A DNA stretch of 64,000 nt from Flavobacterium yafengii (GTDB taxonomy: Bacteria; Bacteroidota; Bacteroidia; Flavobacteriales; Flavobacteriaceae), in contig NZ_JASCRY010000002.1 in assembly GCF_030010375.1 (NCBI RefSeq), positions 310,001-374,000 on the forward strand, given 5' to 3'. The stretch's first letter is position 1. The number at the start of each line of letters is the position of its first letter. This document shows positions 53,834 to 62,897 of this stretch, piece by piece. Under the pieces are notes generated by a model. It saw nothing but the letters and a program-made list of their open reading frames with translations. It had not been told where the DNA came from and searched no databases. The position numbers and the translations under genes were made by a program.

Positions 53834-53896
53834 AAAAAGCCTTTAAATCCTAAGATTTACAGGCTTTTGGTTTCAATTGAAAATGAATTAGTGGAG
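53834..53896 (-). terminator. Terminator after tmRNA; copy C of a repeated terminator element
   Basis: Stem 53834-53849 with 53854-53868 (one mismatch), with A/T runs on both sides. It lies 23 nt past the tmRNA 3' end and shares the AGGCTTTTG-TTTCAATTGAAAA block with copies at 2391 and 20836. It can also stop transcription from the collar gene. Confidence 0.75.
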
Positions 53897-54285
53897 TCGC
53901 CGGGAATCGAACCCGGGTCCAAACAAGCAACTAAAAAGCTTTCTACGCGTTTATTTCCTGATTAGATTTTCGATCTTGTGTTTGACCAGAAACAGTCGCA
54001 CAAAACTTATCTTCTTAATTTCGAAATCCACCCGAAGCTTATGGAAATCTAGGTTTAAATTTACGATTCACCTTTATCGACCGCTATAAACCAAAGCTTT
54101 CGAGGTAAATCCTGCTTCCCTATCTGATAGGGACGAGGCTAATCTTACTATGATTCAGATTATGCAGCAAGAGCGTAGTTTCCTTCGCCGTGTATGTGTT
54201 TTGAAACCTTTTATTAACGAGAATTGTCCCAGTTCTCGACGTGCTTACTTCTCAATTCGACTTGCTGTCAAAACCAGTCGACCCC
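53892..54285 (-). ncRNA. ssrA: Transfer-messenger RNA
   Basis: A 394-nt tmRNA. The acceptor stem pairs GGGGTCG (54279-54285) with CGACTCC (53893-53899), and the T arm reads GGGTTCGATTCCC. Only one C of the CCA end is encoded, so CCA is added after transcription, as is common in this phylum. The tag frame (54160-54189) reads GEGNYALAA and ends in TAA. The ALAA end is the signal for ClpXP-type degradation of rescued proteins. A TACATTTG -7 box lies at 54319-54326, leaving a short 5' leader for RNase P. Confidence 0.96.
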
Positions 54286-54318
54286 TTTTTTTATATCAAA
54301 ATCTAAATTTTGAGTTTG

Positions 54319-54326
54319 CAAATGTA
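54319..54326 (-). promoter_or_regulatory. -7 box of the tmRNA gene
   Basis: The minus strand reads TACATTTG, a full match to the Bacteroidota -7 consensus, about 34 nt before the mature 5' end. Confidence 0.55.
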
Positions 54327-54389
54327 CACTTTTAAACTTGAATTAATAGTGCTAAACTTCCAACTCTATTTCAAAAATCATTCCTTTTT

Positions 54390-55589
54390 TTATTCGTCTT
54401 TTAATTTGAACGGATAGTCCCCAAATAAAACCGCTAACTTCCTAACATCATATGTTTTTCGGGTAAACTTATTGGATAACGCAATAATGGTAACGCTTTC
54501 TTTTCTCAAAGTAATATAAGCCGATGTGTTACCATGCCACCAACCATTGTGAAAATAAAAATTTTGACCAGTATCCCAATTGACCATTCTGATGCCTAAA
54601 CCGTAATTTTTGGTGCCTTTGCGTTCATTGCTATATCCTTTATATACTAGACTTAGCAACTTTGGTGTTAGGAAAGTTGAACTGTTTCTGGCTCTGTCAA
54701 ATTTTAATAAATCACGTGGTGTGGAATATATATTTTTATCGCCATAAATTGCATCTAAGTAATCCTTTCCAATTTCAACTTTATTTCCTTTATAAGAAGT
54801 TACAGCGGTGTCTTTATCTCTTTTATAATCAAAAACATAGGTGCTTTTCATCCCTAATGGTTCAAAAATGATTTGTTTCATGGCATCTTTGTAAGGGAGT
54901 TTTGTAATTTTTTCAATTATTAATGCCAACATGGCATAATTAGTATTACAATAACTAAAACGAGTATCGGTTTTAAATTCTAAACCAATGTCCTTTGTTG
55001 CCATGATAGTTAGAATATCTTGATTGGTAAGTATGTTGTGTCTATCCCAAATCGTTTTATCACGATCTGTAAAATAGGCATAATTACGCATGCCGCTTCT
55101 GTGGTTCAACAATGTTTTTATCGTAACGTCAGGATACGGAAACTCTTTCAAGATGGTATTCACCTTTTGGTCTAAGTCGATTCTTTTGGCATTTATTAAT
55201 TTTAAAATTGCAGTCGCCGTAATCACTTTACTCACAGAGGCAATGTGTAGCGGAGTAGATTTGGTAATTAATGTTTTATCTCTAAAATTAGAATATCCTT
55301 CATATTTTTCATAAATAATCTGACCATTTTTAGCAACCAGAAAGCTTCCGTTTGCACTATTGTTAGGCCAGTTTTTTTTATAAAAAGAGTCAATTGATGC
55401 CTTTTTTGAATTAATGTATTCAGCTGTTAATTTTGTCTCAGGTTTGGCTAAAGGCTTCATCTTAGGTAATGTACTCTTTGGTAGTTGAGTATCACTTAAT
55501 TCTATTTTCTTTTTCTCTTTATTGCAAGAACTCAAAACCAAAAAGAGGAGGGATATATGTAGTATATTTGTTTTTTTTATAAAATTCAT
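54390..55589 (-). CDS. Serine hydrolase lipoprotein of the beta-lactamase class C / PBP4* family
   Basis: A 399-residue lipoprotein. The start at 55589 (MNFIKKTN) opens a signal peptide with lipobox Cys22 (VLSSC); a start at 55625 would put 12 extra residues before it. Motifs of the family: SVSK (in HIASVSKVITATAILKL), the YxN-type YCNTNYAML, and HNGWWHGNTSA near the C-terminus. Such enzymes are esterases, peptidases or carboxypeptidases acting in the envelope, and usually not true beta-lactamases. It is a single gene convergent to nothing obvious. The substrate is unknown. Confidence 0.88.
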   Translation of the reverse strand: MNFIKKTNILHISLLFLVLSSCNKEKKKIELSDTQLPKSTLPKMKPLAKPETKLTAEYINSKKASIDSFYKKNWPNNSANGSFLVAKNGQIIYEKYEGYSNFRDKTLITKSTPLHIASVSKVITATAILKLINAKRIDLDQKVNTILKEFPYPDVTIKTLLNHRSGMRNYAYFTDRDKTIWDRHNILTNQDILTIMATKDIGLEFKTDTRFSYCNTNYAMLALIIEKITKLPYKDAMKQIIFEPLGMKSTYVFDYKRDKDTAVTSYKGNKVEIGKDYLDAIYGDKNIYSTPRDLLKFDRARNSSTFLTPKLLSLVYKGYSNERKGTKNYGLGIRMVNWDTGQNFYFHNGWWHGNTSAYITLRKESVTIIALSNKFTRKTYDVRKLAVLFGDYPFKLKDE

Positions 55590-55776
55590 TTCTGTGGTGC
55601 TAGAAAGGCAAATATATAGAATCAATGTCTTTTGATGCGTTGTTTTTTTGAAACCTTAACACTATTTTATCAGTACTCAAGAAGACCAATTTCGCTATTA
55701 TTTTGTACATCAGCTTTTAGTAGTTTCTCTCTTGTATATTTTCTAAAAAAAATAAAATCAAATTCGTTTAAATTGT

Positions 55777-55784
55777 TATATTTG
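55777..55784 (+). promoter_or_regulatory. -7 box of the LYS1-like dehydrogenase gene
   Basis: TATATTTG, a full match to TAnnTTTG, about 54 nt before the start codon. Confidence 0.45.
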
Positions 55785-55838
55785 TAACAAATAAACCAAA
55801 TAAAGTTATAATAAAATAAATCAAAAGCATAAAAAAAT

Positions 55839-57041
55839 ATGAAATTCGGAATTTTAAAAGAGAGAAAAAACCCGCCTGACAGAAGAGTTATTTTCTCACC
55901 AGATGAATTGGCCAGATTAAAACAGCTATATCAAGGTGCTTCTATAAAAGTAGAAAGTTCCGATATTCGGGTGTTCACGGATGAACAATATAAAAACATA
56001 GGAATTGAAGTAACCAATGATATTAGTGATTGTGATGTTTTATTTGGAGTAAAAGAAGTTCCTGTAGAAAATTTAATTTCTAATAAAGCGTATTTCTTTT
56101 TCTCGCATACCATAAAAAAACAGCCTTACAATAGAAAGTTATTGCAAGCCATTTTAGAAAAAAATATTGATTTATACGATCATGAAACCATTGTAGATTC
56201 TCATAATCACAGGTTAATTGGTTTTGGACGTTATGCTGGAATAGTGGGTGCGTATAATAGCATAAGAGCTTTTGGAATAAAATTCGAATTATTTAAATTG
56301 CCAAAAGCAGAAACACTTTCTGGTAAAGAAGCCTTAATCGCACATTTAAAACGATTGGTTTTGCCTCCTTTGAAATTTGTGATTACAGGAACAGGAAAAG
56401 TTGGGAATGGGGCAAAAGAGATTTTGGATGCCATAAAAATAAAAGAAGTTTCGGTTGAAAATTATTTGACAAAGAACTATACACAACCCGTTTATACCCA
56501 AATTGATGTTTTAGAATATAATAAACGTAAAGACGGTCAAGTATTGGATTTCACGGATTTTTATGATAATCCACAGGAGTACATTTCTGATTTTGAACGT
56601 TTTACTAAAGTTTCGGATATTTATATTACAGGACATTTTCATGCGAATGAAGCTCCAGTAATTCTTACGCGAGAAATGCTTCAGTCCAAAGATTGTAAAA
56701 TTAAAGTTGTTGCTGATGTTTCCTGTGATGTGAATGGTCCAATAGCCTGTTCACTAAGATCATCAACAATTGCAGAACCGTTATACGGGTATTTACCAAA
56801 TGAAGATAAAGAAGTTGATGTTTTTCATCCTGCCGCAATTGTGGTGATGGCAGTTGATAATTTGCCTTGTGAATTGCCAAAAGACGCCAGTGAAGGATTT
56901 GGAGAAATGTTTATGGAACATGTAATTCCTGCATTTTTTAATGGAGATAAAGATGGAATTTTACAAAGAGCCAAAATAACTGAAAAAGGAAAACTGACTC
57001 CAAGATTTAGTTATTTGCAAGATTACGTCGACGGTAAATAA
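55839..57041 (+). CDS. NAD(P)-dependent dehydrogenase of the alanine dehydrogenase / saccharopine dehydrogenase (LYS1-like) family
   Basis: A 400-residue cytosolic enzyme. The N-terminal part (MKFGILKERKNPPDRRVIFS) is the typical start of the AlaDh/PNT superfamily, with FGVKEVPVENL and FFFSHTIKKQPYN following as in LYS1-type saccharopine dehydrogenases. The Rossmann segment is KFVITGTGKVGNGAKEIL near residue 180. YITGHFHANEAPVIL and VADVSCDVNGPIACSLRSST lie further on. Substrate could be saccharopine, lysine-related or alanine; sequence alone does not decide. It is a single gene closed by a terminator 25 nt later. Confidence 0.8.
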   Translation: MKFGILKERKNPPDRRVIFSPDELARLKQLYQGASIKVESSDIRVFTDEQYKNIGIEVTNDISDCDVLFGVKEVPVENLISNKAYFFFSHTIKKQPYNRKLLQAILEKNIDLYDHETIVDSHNHRLIGFGRYAGIVGAYNSIRAFGIKFELFKLPKAETLSGKEALIAHLKRLVLPPLKFVITGTGKVGNGAKEILDAIKIKEVSVENYLTKNYTQPVYTQIDVLEYNKRKDGQVLDFTDFYDNPQEYISDFERFTKVSDIYITGHFHANEAPVILTREMLQSKDCKIKVVADVSCDVNGPIACSLRSSTIAEPLYGYLPNEDKEVDVFHPAAIVVMAVDNLPCELPKDASEGFGEMFMEHVIPAFFNGDKDGILQRAKITEKGKLTPRFSYLQDYVDGK

Positions 57042-57065
57042 GTTATTTTTTTGAATAAATATAAG

Positions 57066-57093
57066 ACCTGTAATGTAAGTTACAGGTTTTTTT
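57066..57093 (+). terminator. Terminator after the LYS1-like gene
   Basis: An 8-bp perfect stem ACCTGTAA/TTACAGGT (57066-57073, 57080-57087) with a 6-nt loop and T run. Confidence 0.85.
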
Positions 57094-57210
57094 ATGGAAA
57101 TTTATAGGCTAAGAAATGGTTTAGTTTTGAAATATTATAAATCAATTAACACATCAGAATTTAATGAGTTTGTGTAATTACCTAATTTTGTTCAAAATTG
57201 AAAATTTATA

Positions 57211-58212
57211 ATGACTAAAAATATTCCGATTTCCCTATTAGAATTAGCGATAATTACCGAAGATAGTAATGCAAGCGAAACATTACAAAAAACAAAAGCA
57301 CTAGCACAACTTGCGGACAGTTTGAGTTACAAACGATTTTGGTTGGCCGAGCATCATAATATGGCGCACGTAGCGAGTTCTGCCACGGTTGTTTTGATTG
57401 GTTTTATTGCCAGTCAAACGCAAAATATCCGTGTAGGTTCTGGTGGGATTATGTTACCGAATCATGCCCCACTAATTATTGCGGAACAATTTGGAACCTT
57501 AGAAATATTGTATCCAAACCGCATTGATTTAGGATTGGGAAGAGCGCCAGGAACAGATGGATTAACCGCACAAGCGATTCGGAAAGATTTCTTCGAGCAA
57601 TCGCAGCGATTTCCTCAAAATGTGGCTGCGTTACAGGAATTTTTCTCGGAGGATAATGCTACTGCAAAAGTACGGGCTTTTCCTGCCGAAGGGACTAAAG
57701 TTCCCATTTGGATTTTGGGTTCCAGTATGGATAGTGCTGCTTTGGCTGCTGCCAATGGATTGCCGTATGCCTTTGCAGGACATTTTGCACCAAAACAAAT
57801 GTATCAGGCATTTCAATTTTACCGCGATAATTTTGAGCCTTCGGAATATTTAGACCAACCCAAAACAATGGCTTGTGTAAACGCAATAGCTGCTGATACT
57901 GATGAAGAAGCCGAAAAATTGTCGACCAGTTTAACTCAAATGTTTCTGAATTTGATTCGGAATGATAGAAAGCCGTTACAACCGCCAGTTGATTCGCTCG
58001 ATGGAATTATGAGTGAAGAAGAACATTTCCATGTAAACCAAATGACTGCTTGTTCATTTGTAGGAAGCAAAGAAAAATTAGTTACCGAATTGAAACAATT
58101 TATCGAATATACACAAATTGATGAATTGATGATTACCAGCCCAATTTTTAATCATGAAGATAAATTGAAAAGCATTCGAATCATGAAAGAAGTAATTGAC
58201 ATAATTAATTGA
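57211..58212 (+). CDS. LLM-class flavin-dependent (luciferase-like) oxidoreductase
   Basis: A 333-residue TIM-barrel enzyme of the bacterial luciferase-like family, in the YhbW/YtmO-like group with FMN-dependent oxygenase or reductase activity. Seen: the start ISLLELAIITEDSNASE, RFWLAEHHNMAHVASSAT, the glycine-rich VGSGGIMLPNHAPL, ERIAEQFGTLE-like IIAEQFGTLEILYPNRIDLG, LGRAPGTDG and IWILGSSMDSAALAA. Length is normal. It is a single gene with a terminator at 58336-58372. The substrate is unknown. Confidence 0.88.
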   Translation: MTKNIPISLLELAIITEDSNASETLQKTKALAQLADSLSYKRFWLAEHHNMAHVASSATVVLIGFIASQTQNIRVGSGGIMLPNHAPLIIAEQFGTLEILYPNRIDLGLGRAPGTDGLTAQAIRKDFFEQSQRFPQNVAALQEFFSEDNATAKVRAFPAEGTKVPIWILGSSMDSAALAAANGLPYAFAGHFAPKQMYQAFQFYRDNFEPSEYLDQPKTMACVNAIAADTDEEAEKLSTSLTQMFLNLIRNDRKPLQPPVDSLDGIMSEEEHFHVNQMTACSFVGSKEKLVTELKQFIEYTQIDELMITSPIFNHEDKLKSIRIMKEVIDIIN

Positions 58213-58335
58213 ACATAGAATTTGCAAGATTTTTTAAAACCTAAAGAAACTTACATGACTTGTATGTTAAAAAATTTTCACCATATAAGCTAAACTCAAT
58301 TATTACATTTCGCTATTAGAATATAAATTTTAAAC

Positions 58336-58372
58336 AAGAAACCCTGCAACGTTACATTGCAGGGTTTTTAAT
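58336..58372 (+). terminator. Terminator after the LLM oxidoreductase gene
   Basis: A perfect stem AAACCCTGCAA / TTGCAGGGTTT with a short loop and a T run in the plus direction. It lies between convergent genes and may also serve fumC. Confidence 0.8.
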
Positions 58373-58417
58373 TTATAGCTCATTATTAATAATTAACAAT
58401 TTACCATTGATAATTAA

Positions 58418-59815
58418 TTATTTAAGGCTTCCAACCATATCTTCGGGTTTAACCCAAGCATCAAAATCTTCTGGAGTTACGTATCCTAAACGTACTGCTT
58501 CTTCTTTTAATGTTGTTCCATTTTTATGTGCAGTTTGAGCAATTTCAGCTGACTTGTAATATCCAATTTTAGTATTCAAAGCCGTAACCAACATCAATGA
58601 ATTGTCAACCAATTCCTTGATACGTTTGTAGTTAGGTGCAATACCTTGTGCGCAATGTTCATCAAAAGACATACAAGCGTCACCAAGTAATCTAGCCGAT
58701 TGCAAGAAGTTGGCAGCCATCAATGGTTTGAAAACATTCAATTCATAATGACCTTGCATTCCACCAACAGAAATGGCAACATCATTCCCCATAACTTGTG
58801 CGCAAACCATTGTTAATGCTTCACATTGTGTAGGGTTTACTTTTCCTGGCATGATTGAAGATCCCGGCTCATTTTCTGGAATAAGGATTTCTCCAATTCC
58901 TGAACGTGGTCCAGAAGCCAGCATACGGACGTCATTGGCAATTTTATTCAATGAAACAGCCAGTTGTTTTAATGCTCCGTGTGATTCTACGATGGCATCG
59001 TGTGCTGCTAATGCTTCAAATTTGTTTTCAGCAGTTACAAATGGATGTCCTGTAAATTCAGCGATATATTCGGCAACTTTTACATCGTATCCATCAGGAG
59101 TATTCAATCCTGTTCCTACCGCTGTTCCTCCTAAAGCTACTTCTGATAAGTGTGCCAAAGTATTTTTAACTGCTTTTAAACCGTAGTTCAATTGCGCTAC
59201 ATATCCTGAAATTTCCTGTCCTAATGTTAGCGGTGTAGCATCCATTAAATGCGTACGACCTATTTTAACCACATTGTTGAATTCAACTGCTTTGGCATGA
59301 AGCGTGTCTCTTAGTTTTTCAACACCTGGAATCGTGATTTCTACAACTGCTTTATACGCTGCAATGTGCATTCCTGTTGGGAAGGTGTCATTTGAAGATT
59401 GTGATTTATTCACATCATCATTGGCTTTGATGAATTGTTCGCCTTCGCCAATGTTGAATCCTTTTAATACTTGCGCGCGATTTGCAACTACTTCATTTAC
59501 GTTCATGTTACTTTGCGTACCCGAACCAGTCTGCCAAATTACTAATGGGAATTCGTTATCTAATTTTCCAGCTAGAATTTCATCACAAACAGCACCAATG
59601 GCATCGCGTTTTTCTGCGGGTAAAACACCTAAATCACAATTGGCATAAGCCGCTGCTTTTTTAAGATATGCAAAACCTTCAATAATTTCTTTTGGCATAG
59701 AAGCCGATGGACCTATTTTGAAGTTATTTCTTGAACGTTCTGTTTGTGCGCCCCAATATTTGTCAGCTGGAACTTGCACTTCACCCATGGTGTCTTTTTC
59801 TATTCTGAATTTCAT
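58418..59815 (-). CDS. fumC: Class II fumarate hydratase
   Basis: A 465-residue iron-free fumarase of the citric-acid cycle. Seen: [18 protein letters not shown] at the start, [16 protein letters not shown], the [18 protein letters not shown] active-site segment, and the family signature [11 protein letters not shown]. Length and motifs are complete. It is a single gene; its 5' region (59816-60007) contains a dispersed palindromic repeat. Confidence 0.97.
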   Translation of the reverse strand: MKFRIEKDTMGEVQVPADKYWGAQTERSRNNFKIGPSASMPKEIIEGFAYLKKAAAYANCDLGVLPAEKRDAIGAVCDEILAGKLDNEFPLVIWQTGSGTQSNMNVNEVVANRAQVLKGFNIGEGEQFIKANDDVNKSQSSNDTFPTGMHIAAYKAVVEITIPGVEKLRDTLHAKAVEFNNVVKIGRTHLMDATPLTLGQEISGYVAQLNYGLKAVKNTLAHLSEVALGGTAVGTGLNTPDGYDVKVAEYIAEFTGHPFVTAENKFEALAAHDAIVESHGALKQLAVSLNKIANDVRMLASGPRSGIGEILIPENEPGSSIMPGKVNPTQCEALTMVCAQVMGNDVAISVGGMQGHYELNVFKPLMAANFLQSARLLGDACMSFDEHCAQGIAPNYKRIKELVDNSLMLVTALNTKIGYYKSAEIAQTAHKNGTTLKEEAVRLGYVTPEDFDAWVKPEDMVGSLK

Positions 59816-59857
59816 TTTGTTGTTATTTATAAGTAATTATGTCGTTTAATGGGTTTT

Positions 59858-59935
59858 TAGCCCCGATGGCAACGGAAATCCTTTTCTTTTTGCTGCCAAA
59901 AAGAAAAGATTAGAGTGAACAGCGGGAAACAGCTC
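59858..59935. repeat. Dispersed palindromic repeat of Flavobacterium type
   Basis: The element starts TAGCCCCGATGGCAACGG and ends AGCGGGAAACAGCTCC, with an inner perfect 12-bp inverted repeat CTTTTCTTTTTG / CAAAAAGAAAAG (59881-59892, 59897-59908). Elements with the same TAGCCCCGAT...GCGGGA...AGCTCC frame are frequent between genes in Flavobacteriia, from memory. It lies upstream of fumC. Confidence 0.65.
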
Positions 59936-60007
59936 CAAATTCTGAGCTCAAAAATACGGATAATTCCTTTTTTATAAAAATTGATTGATAGTTTTTATGG
60001 TTTTTTA

Positions 60008-60038
60008 TTGGTAAGAAAAGGAATTAAACATACATTTG
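60008..60038 (+). promoter_or_regulatory. Promoter of the small membrane protein gene
   Basis: TTG (60008-60010), a 20-nt spacer and TACATTTG (60031-60038) match the Bacteroidota promoter. It settles the start: the in-frame TTG at 60036 overlaps the -7 box, so ATG 60066 is the real start. Confidence 0.65.
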
Positions 60039-60065
60039 TGGCTACATTCAAAAATTCCGGAAAAC

Positions 60066-60230
60066 ATGTTTGAATTTTCACAGTATTTAGGCTTTTTACT
60101 TTTCTTAACCATTCTTACTATAGGATTTTGGTTAATGTTTTTTCTTGTAGGTTTCGTTCAATATTGGATTGGCGGTGCTTTATGGGAAATGTATAAAGAA
60201 AGAAAAGCAAAGAAAGAGCAATCAGTTTAA
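60066..60230 (+). CDS. Small inner-membrane protein, function unknown
   Basis: A 54-residue protein from ATG 60066. Residues 8-40 are a long hydrophobic stretch (FLLFLTILTIGFWLMFFLVG, then FVQYWIGGALWE), enough for one long or two short membrane segments. The tail KERKAKKEQSV is basic and would stay in the cytoplasm. It has its own promoter and a strong terminator 15 nt after the stop, which together support a real gene. I do not recognise a family. Confidence 0.65.
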   Translation: MFEFSQYLGFLLFLTILTIGFWLMFFLVGFVQYWIGGALWEMYKERKAKKEQSV

Positions 60231-60244
60231 TCTGTTTGTTAAAT

Positions 60245-60278
60245 AAAAAAAGGACTCGTGAAAATGAGTCCTTTTTTT
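60245..60278 (+). terminator. Terminator of the small membrane protein gene
   Basis: Stem AGGACTC/GAGTCCT (60251-60257, 60266-60272) with flanking A and T runs. The 29-nt hairpin sequence recurs in inverted orientation at 60310-60338. Confidence 0.85.
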
Positions 60279-60309
60279 ATGCTTAATATTTTACTTTTTG
60301 TATAAAAAC

Positions 60310-60338
60310 AAAAAGGACTCATTTTCACGAGTCCTTTT
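60310..60338 (-). terminator. Terminator of the TonB-dependent receptor gene (inverted copy)
   Basis: On the minus strand this is the same 29-nt hairpin as at 60247-60275, including the loop. It lies 3 nt after the receptor stop and is followed by a T-rich stretch. Confidence 0.85.
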
Positions 60339-60341
60339 GTT

Positions 60342-62801
60342 TTATCCTTGAAAATCACCTTCATTTTCATTTTGATTTCTTTTAGGCTGTTCTCTTTCGC
60401 TTTTCGGTTTATTAAAACGATAGGTGAATGATAAGCTAAATTGTCTTTCTCTCCATTGCATTTCGCTGTAAGAACTTACAATTCCTGGAAGATTACTTTC
60501 CATCATTCTTTTTCTGGAATTGAATACATCACTAACGTTGAATGAAAGTGTTCCTTTGTCTTTTAAGATGTCTTTACTGAATGCTATGTTTGCTGCAAAA
60601 ATCCCTAAGCTTCTTCCTTGGGCATTATTTTGTGGACCATTATAGGATGCGTTAGTCTGCCAGTCAATTTTGTATGGCAATGTGATTTTAGAAGTTAGTC
60701 TAGTAGACCATGACGTCGCTATGTTATCAAAATTTTGTACAATTTCATTATTGTTAAAATCAGTATAGGTAAAATCTCCTTGAGTTTCGTTTCTGAAGAA
60801 ATTAAAATTACTGTTTAATTTCCACCATTTGTATGGAGAATAGTTTAATGTAAATTCAAATCCTGTTCTATATTCAGTTGCCAAGTTGATTGGAGAACTA
60901 ATAATTATAGGAGTTCCGTTAACAAAATCACCTGATTCTCTTCTTGCAAATTGAAAAACATCTGTTGTTTTATTTACATATAGGGAAGTATTGAAGGTTA
61001 ATTTTTCCCATCTTTTGATGTAACCAAAATCAATTGCATCTGAAAATGCAGGATCTAAATCTGGATTTCCAACAAAAATATTGATGTTACTTGACAAGTT
61101 GCTGAACGGATTCAACATTCTTCCTCTAGGTCTTTGAATTCTTCGGCTATAGCTTACAGAAGCGCTGCTTTTATCGGAGATTTCATAAGTGAAGAAAGCA
61201 CTTGGAAAGAAATTATTGTATTTTTTAGTATTGAAATCATTGGTTGCTAATTGATTGATTTCAATATTGGAATCCTCAAAACGCAATCCGAAAAGGGCGG
61301 AGAATTTATTGATTTTTACACCATATTGCGTGTAAATCGCATTAACTTTCTCCTTGTATTCTAATGTATTTGTGAAGTTATTATTGATTACTCCATCATT
61401 TTCAACGCTATAATCGGTAAGTAATTCTGAGAAATCACCGCGGTATCCTGCTTCAAACTGGCTTCCTTTTCCAAAAGGTAAAACATAATCCATTTGAAGT
61501 AAATTTCTGCTTTGGGTTTGATTGTTAATAGTATTATCAAATTTTACCACAGTAGTATTTGTGGCTGTATCCGTAATTAATGCATCGTTGATGTCATCAT
61601 TTGTAGAGAAGGAACCGTCAATTGTTAATTTATGACCGTCTTTTTTAAATTTCTTAGTGAAGTTAGTTGCAAATTCTACATTCTCACTGTCGCTATTTTC
61701 TAAATTGATACGATTACGTGTATAGTCATAATTAAAACCTGCATCATAATTATTTTGGAAAACGTTATCAACGTTGATTCCATTACTTTTTCTGTAGTTG
61801 AAGGTATTGGTCCAAGAAAGGCTTTCACTTAGATACCATTCCATTCCAAAGTTTCCATTATATCCTTTATTGTCTCTTTCGTTGTCTCTAGTTTCATTTA
61901 CATAATTTCGAGTTGAATTATCCGCATTTAAATATCTTGAATCTGTAAATGCATTTCCTGGATTACTACGATCATTGTATGCTTGAGTCGTGAAAAGATT
62001 AAAGTTTTTTGATTTATAGTTTAAGGTACCGCTCAAACCGTATGTTTCAGGATATCCGGTTGAAGCTATAAAAGTTCCGTTTAAACCTTGATTTTTTCCT
62101 TTTTTCAAGATGATGTTTAATAAACCACCACCACCTTCGGCATCATATCGTGCAGATGGATTGGTAATAACTTCTACTTTTTCGATAGCATCGGCTGGAA
62201 TTAAGCGTAAAGCTTCAGCAATATTAATAGCATTTGAAGGTTTTCCGTCAATAAGAACACGTACATTTTCATTTCCACGAAGGCTTACATTTCCTTCGAC
62301 ATCAACAGAAACAGAAGGGATATTGTCTAAAACATCACTAACAGTTCCTCCTTTTACCATAAGGTCATTCCCTACGTTATATACTTTTTTGTCTAATTTT
62401 ATTTCAACAGTAGTTTTTTCAGAACGAATGACAACTTCATTCAATTGATTTGCATCCTCATCTAAACTGATTAAACCTAAACTAGTATTTTTTTGAAGGT
62501 TTTTTTGTTTTATTTCGTTTATTTTGAAAGATATAAATTCAATTTTTATATCATAAACACCCGGTTTAATCTCAATATCAAATTCCCCATTTGGATTTGT
62601 AATTCCACCAGCAACTGGTTTTGGATTGTTTGGAATTAAAAAAGTAATTGTTGCGTATTCAAGTGGTTGTTTGCTTATTTTCTCAATTACCTTACCTGTT
62701 ATTTTAATTTTTGGCACTGCAGAACCTTGTTGAGCTTGAGCAAAACTGAACAGGTTCGTAAAAAAGAGAACAAGAATTAAAACGGATTTCATTTTTTTCA
62801 T
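60342..62801 (-). CDS. TonB-dependent receptor (outer membrane beta-barrel family)
   Basis: An 819-residue outer-membrane protein with signal peptide (ending LFSFAQ), a carboxypeptidase-regulatory-like domain (ITGKVIEKISKQPLEYATIT), a plug domain (SVSVDVEGNVSLRGNENVRV, VEVITNPSARYDAEGGGGLL) and a barrel whose end (QFSLSFTYRFNK) is followed by a charged tail of about 20 residues rich in Glu, Asn and Arg. It belongs to the branch with a C-terminal beta-barrel_3-like domain, distinct from SusC, and has no SusD partner. The ligand is unknown. A full promoter lies at 62834-62863. Confidence 0.92.
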   Translation of the reverse strand: MKKMKSVLILVLFFTNLFSFAQAQQGSAVPKIKITGKVIEKISKQPLEYATITFLIPNNPKPVAGGITNPNGEFDIEIKPGVYDIKIEFISFKINEIKQKNLQKNTSLGLISLDEDANQLNEVVIRSEKTTVEIKLDKKVYNVGNDLMVKGGTVSDVLDNIPSVSVDVEGNVSLRGNENVRVLIDGKPSNAINIAEALRLIPADAIEKVEVITNPSARYDAEGGGGLLNIILKKGKNQGLNGTFIASTGYPETYGLSGTLNYKSKNFNLFTTQAYNDRSNPGNAFTDSRYLNADNSTRNYVNETRDNERDNKGYNGNFGMEWYLSESLSWTNTFNYRKSNGINVDNVFQNNYDAGFNYDYTRNRINLENSDSENVEFATNFTKKFKKDGHKLTIDGSFSTNDDINDALITDTATNTTVVKFDNTINNQTQSRNLLQMDYVLPFGKGSQFEAGYRGDFSELLTDYSVENDGVINNNFTNTLEYKEKVNAIYTQYGVKINKFSALFGLRFEDSNIEINQLATNDFNTKKYNNFFPSAFFTYEISDKSSASVSYSRRIQRPRGRMLNPFSNLSSNINIFVGNPDLDPAFSDAIDFGYIKRWEKLTFNTSLYVNKTTDVFQFARRESGDFVNGTPIIISSPINLATEYRTGFEFTLNYSPYKWWKLNSNFNFFRNETQGDFTYTDFNNNEIVQNFDNIATSWSTRLTSKITLPYKIDWQTNASYNGPQNNAQGRSLGIFAANIAFSKDILKDKGTLSFNVSDVFNSRKRMMESNLPGIVSSYSEMQWRERQFSLSFTYRFNKPKSEREQPKRNQNENEGDFQG

Positions 62802-62833
62802 TTTTTAAAACTTTGGTTACAGACTTTAGATTG

Positions 62834-62863
62834 CAAAAGTAGGATTTGGTTTAATACTACAAA
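62834..62863 (-). promoter_or_regulatory. Promoter of the TonB-dependent receptor gene
   Basis: On the minus strand TTTG (62860-62863), 18 nt, and TACTTTTG (62834-62841) form a full match to the Bacteroidota promoter, 32 nt before the start codon. Confidence 0.7.
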
Positions 62864-62897
62864 TCACAAAAAAATGTTAATTAAAACAACCAAGTTT

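Noticed and set aside
53834..54285. tmRNA 3' end as an integration site for a mobile element
   Set aside because: No integrase gene and no second perfect copy of the tmRNA 3' end were seen; the related blocks at 2391 and 20836 cover the terminator flank, not the T arm.
54150..54335. Open frame of 61 codons on the plus strand
   Set aside because: It lies antisense to the tmRNA, whose structure and tag are clear.
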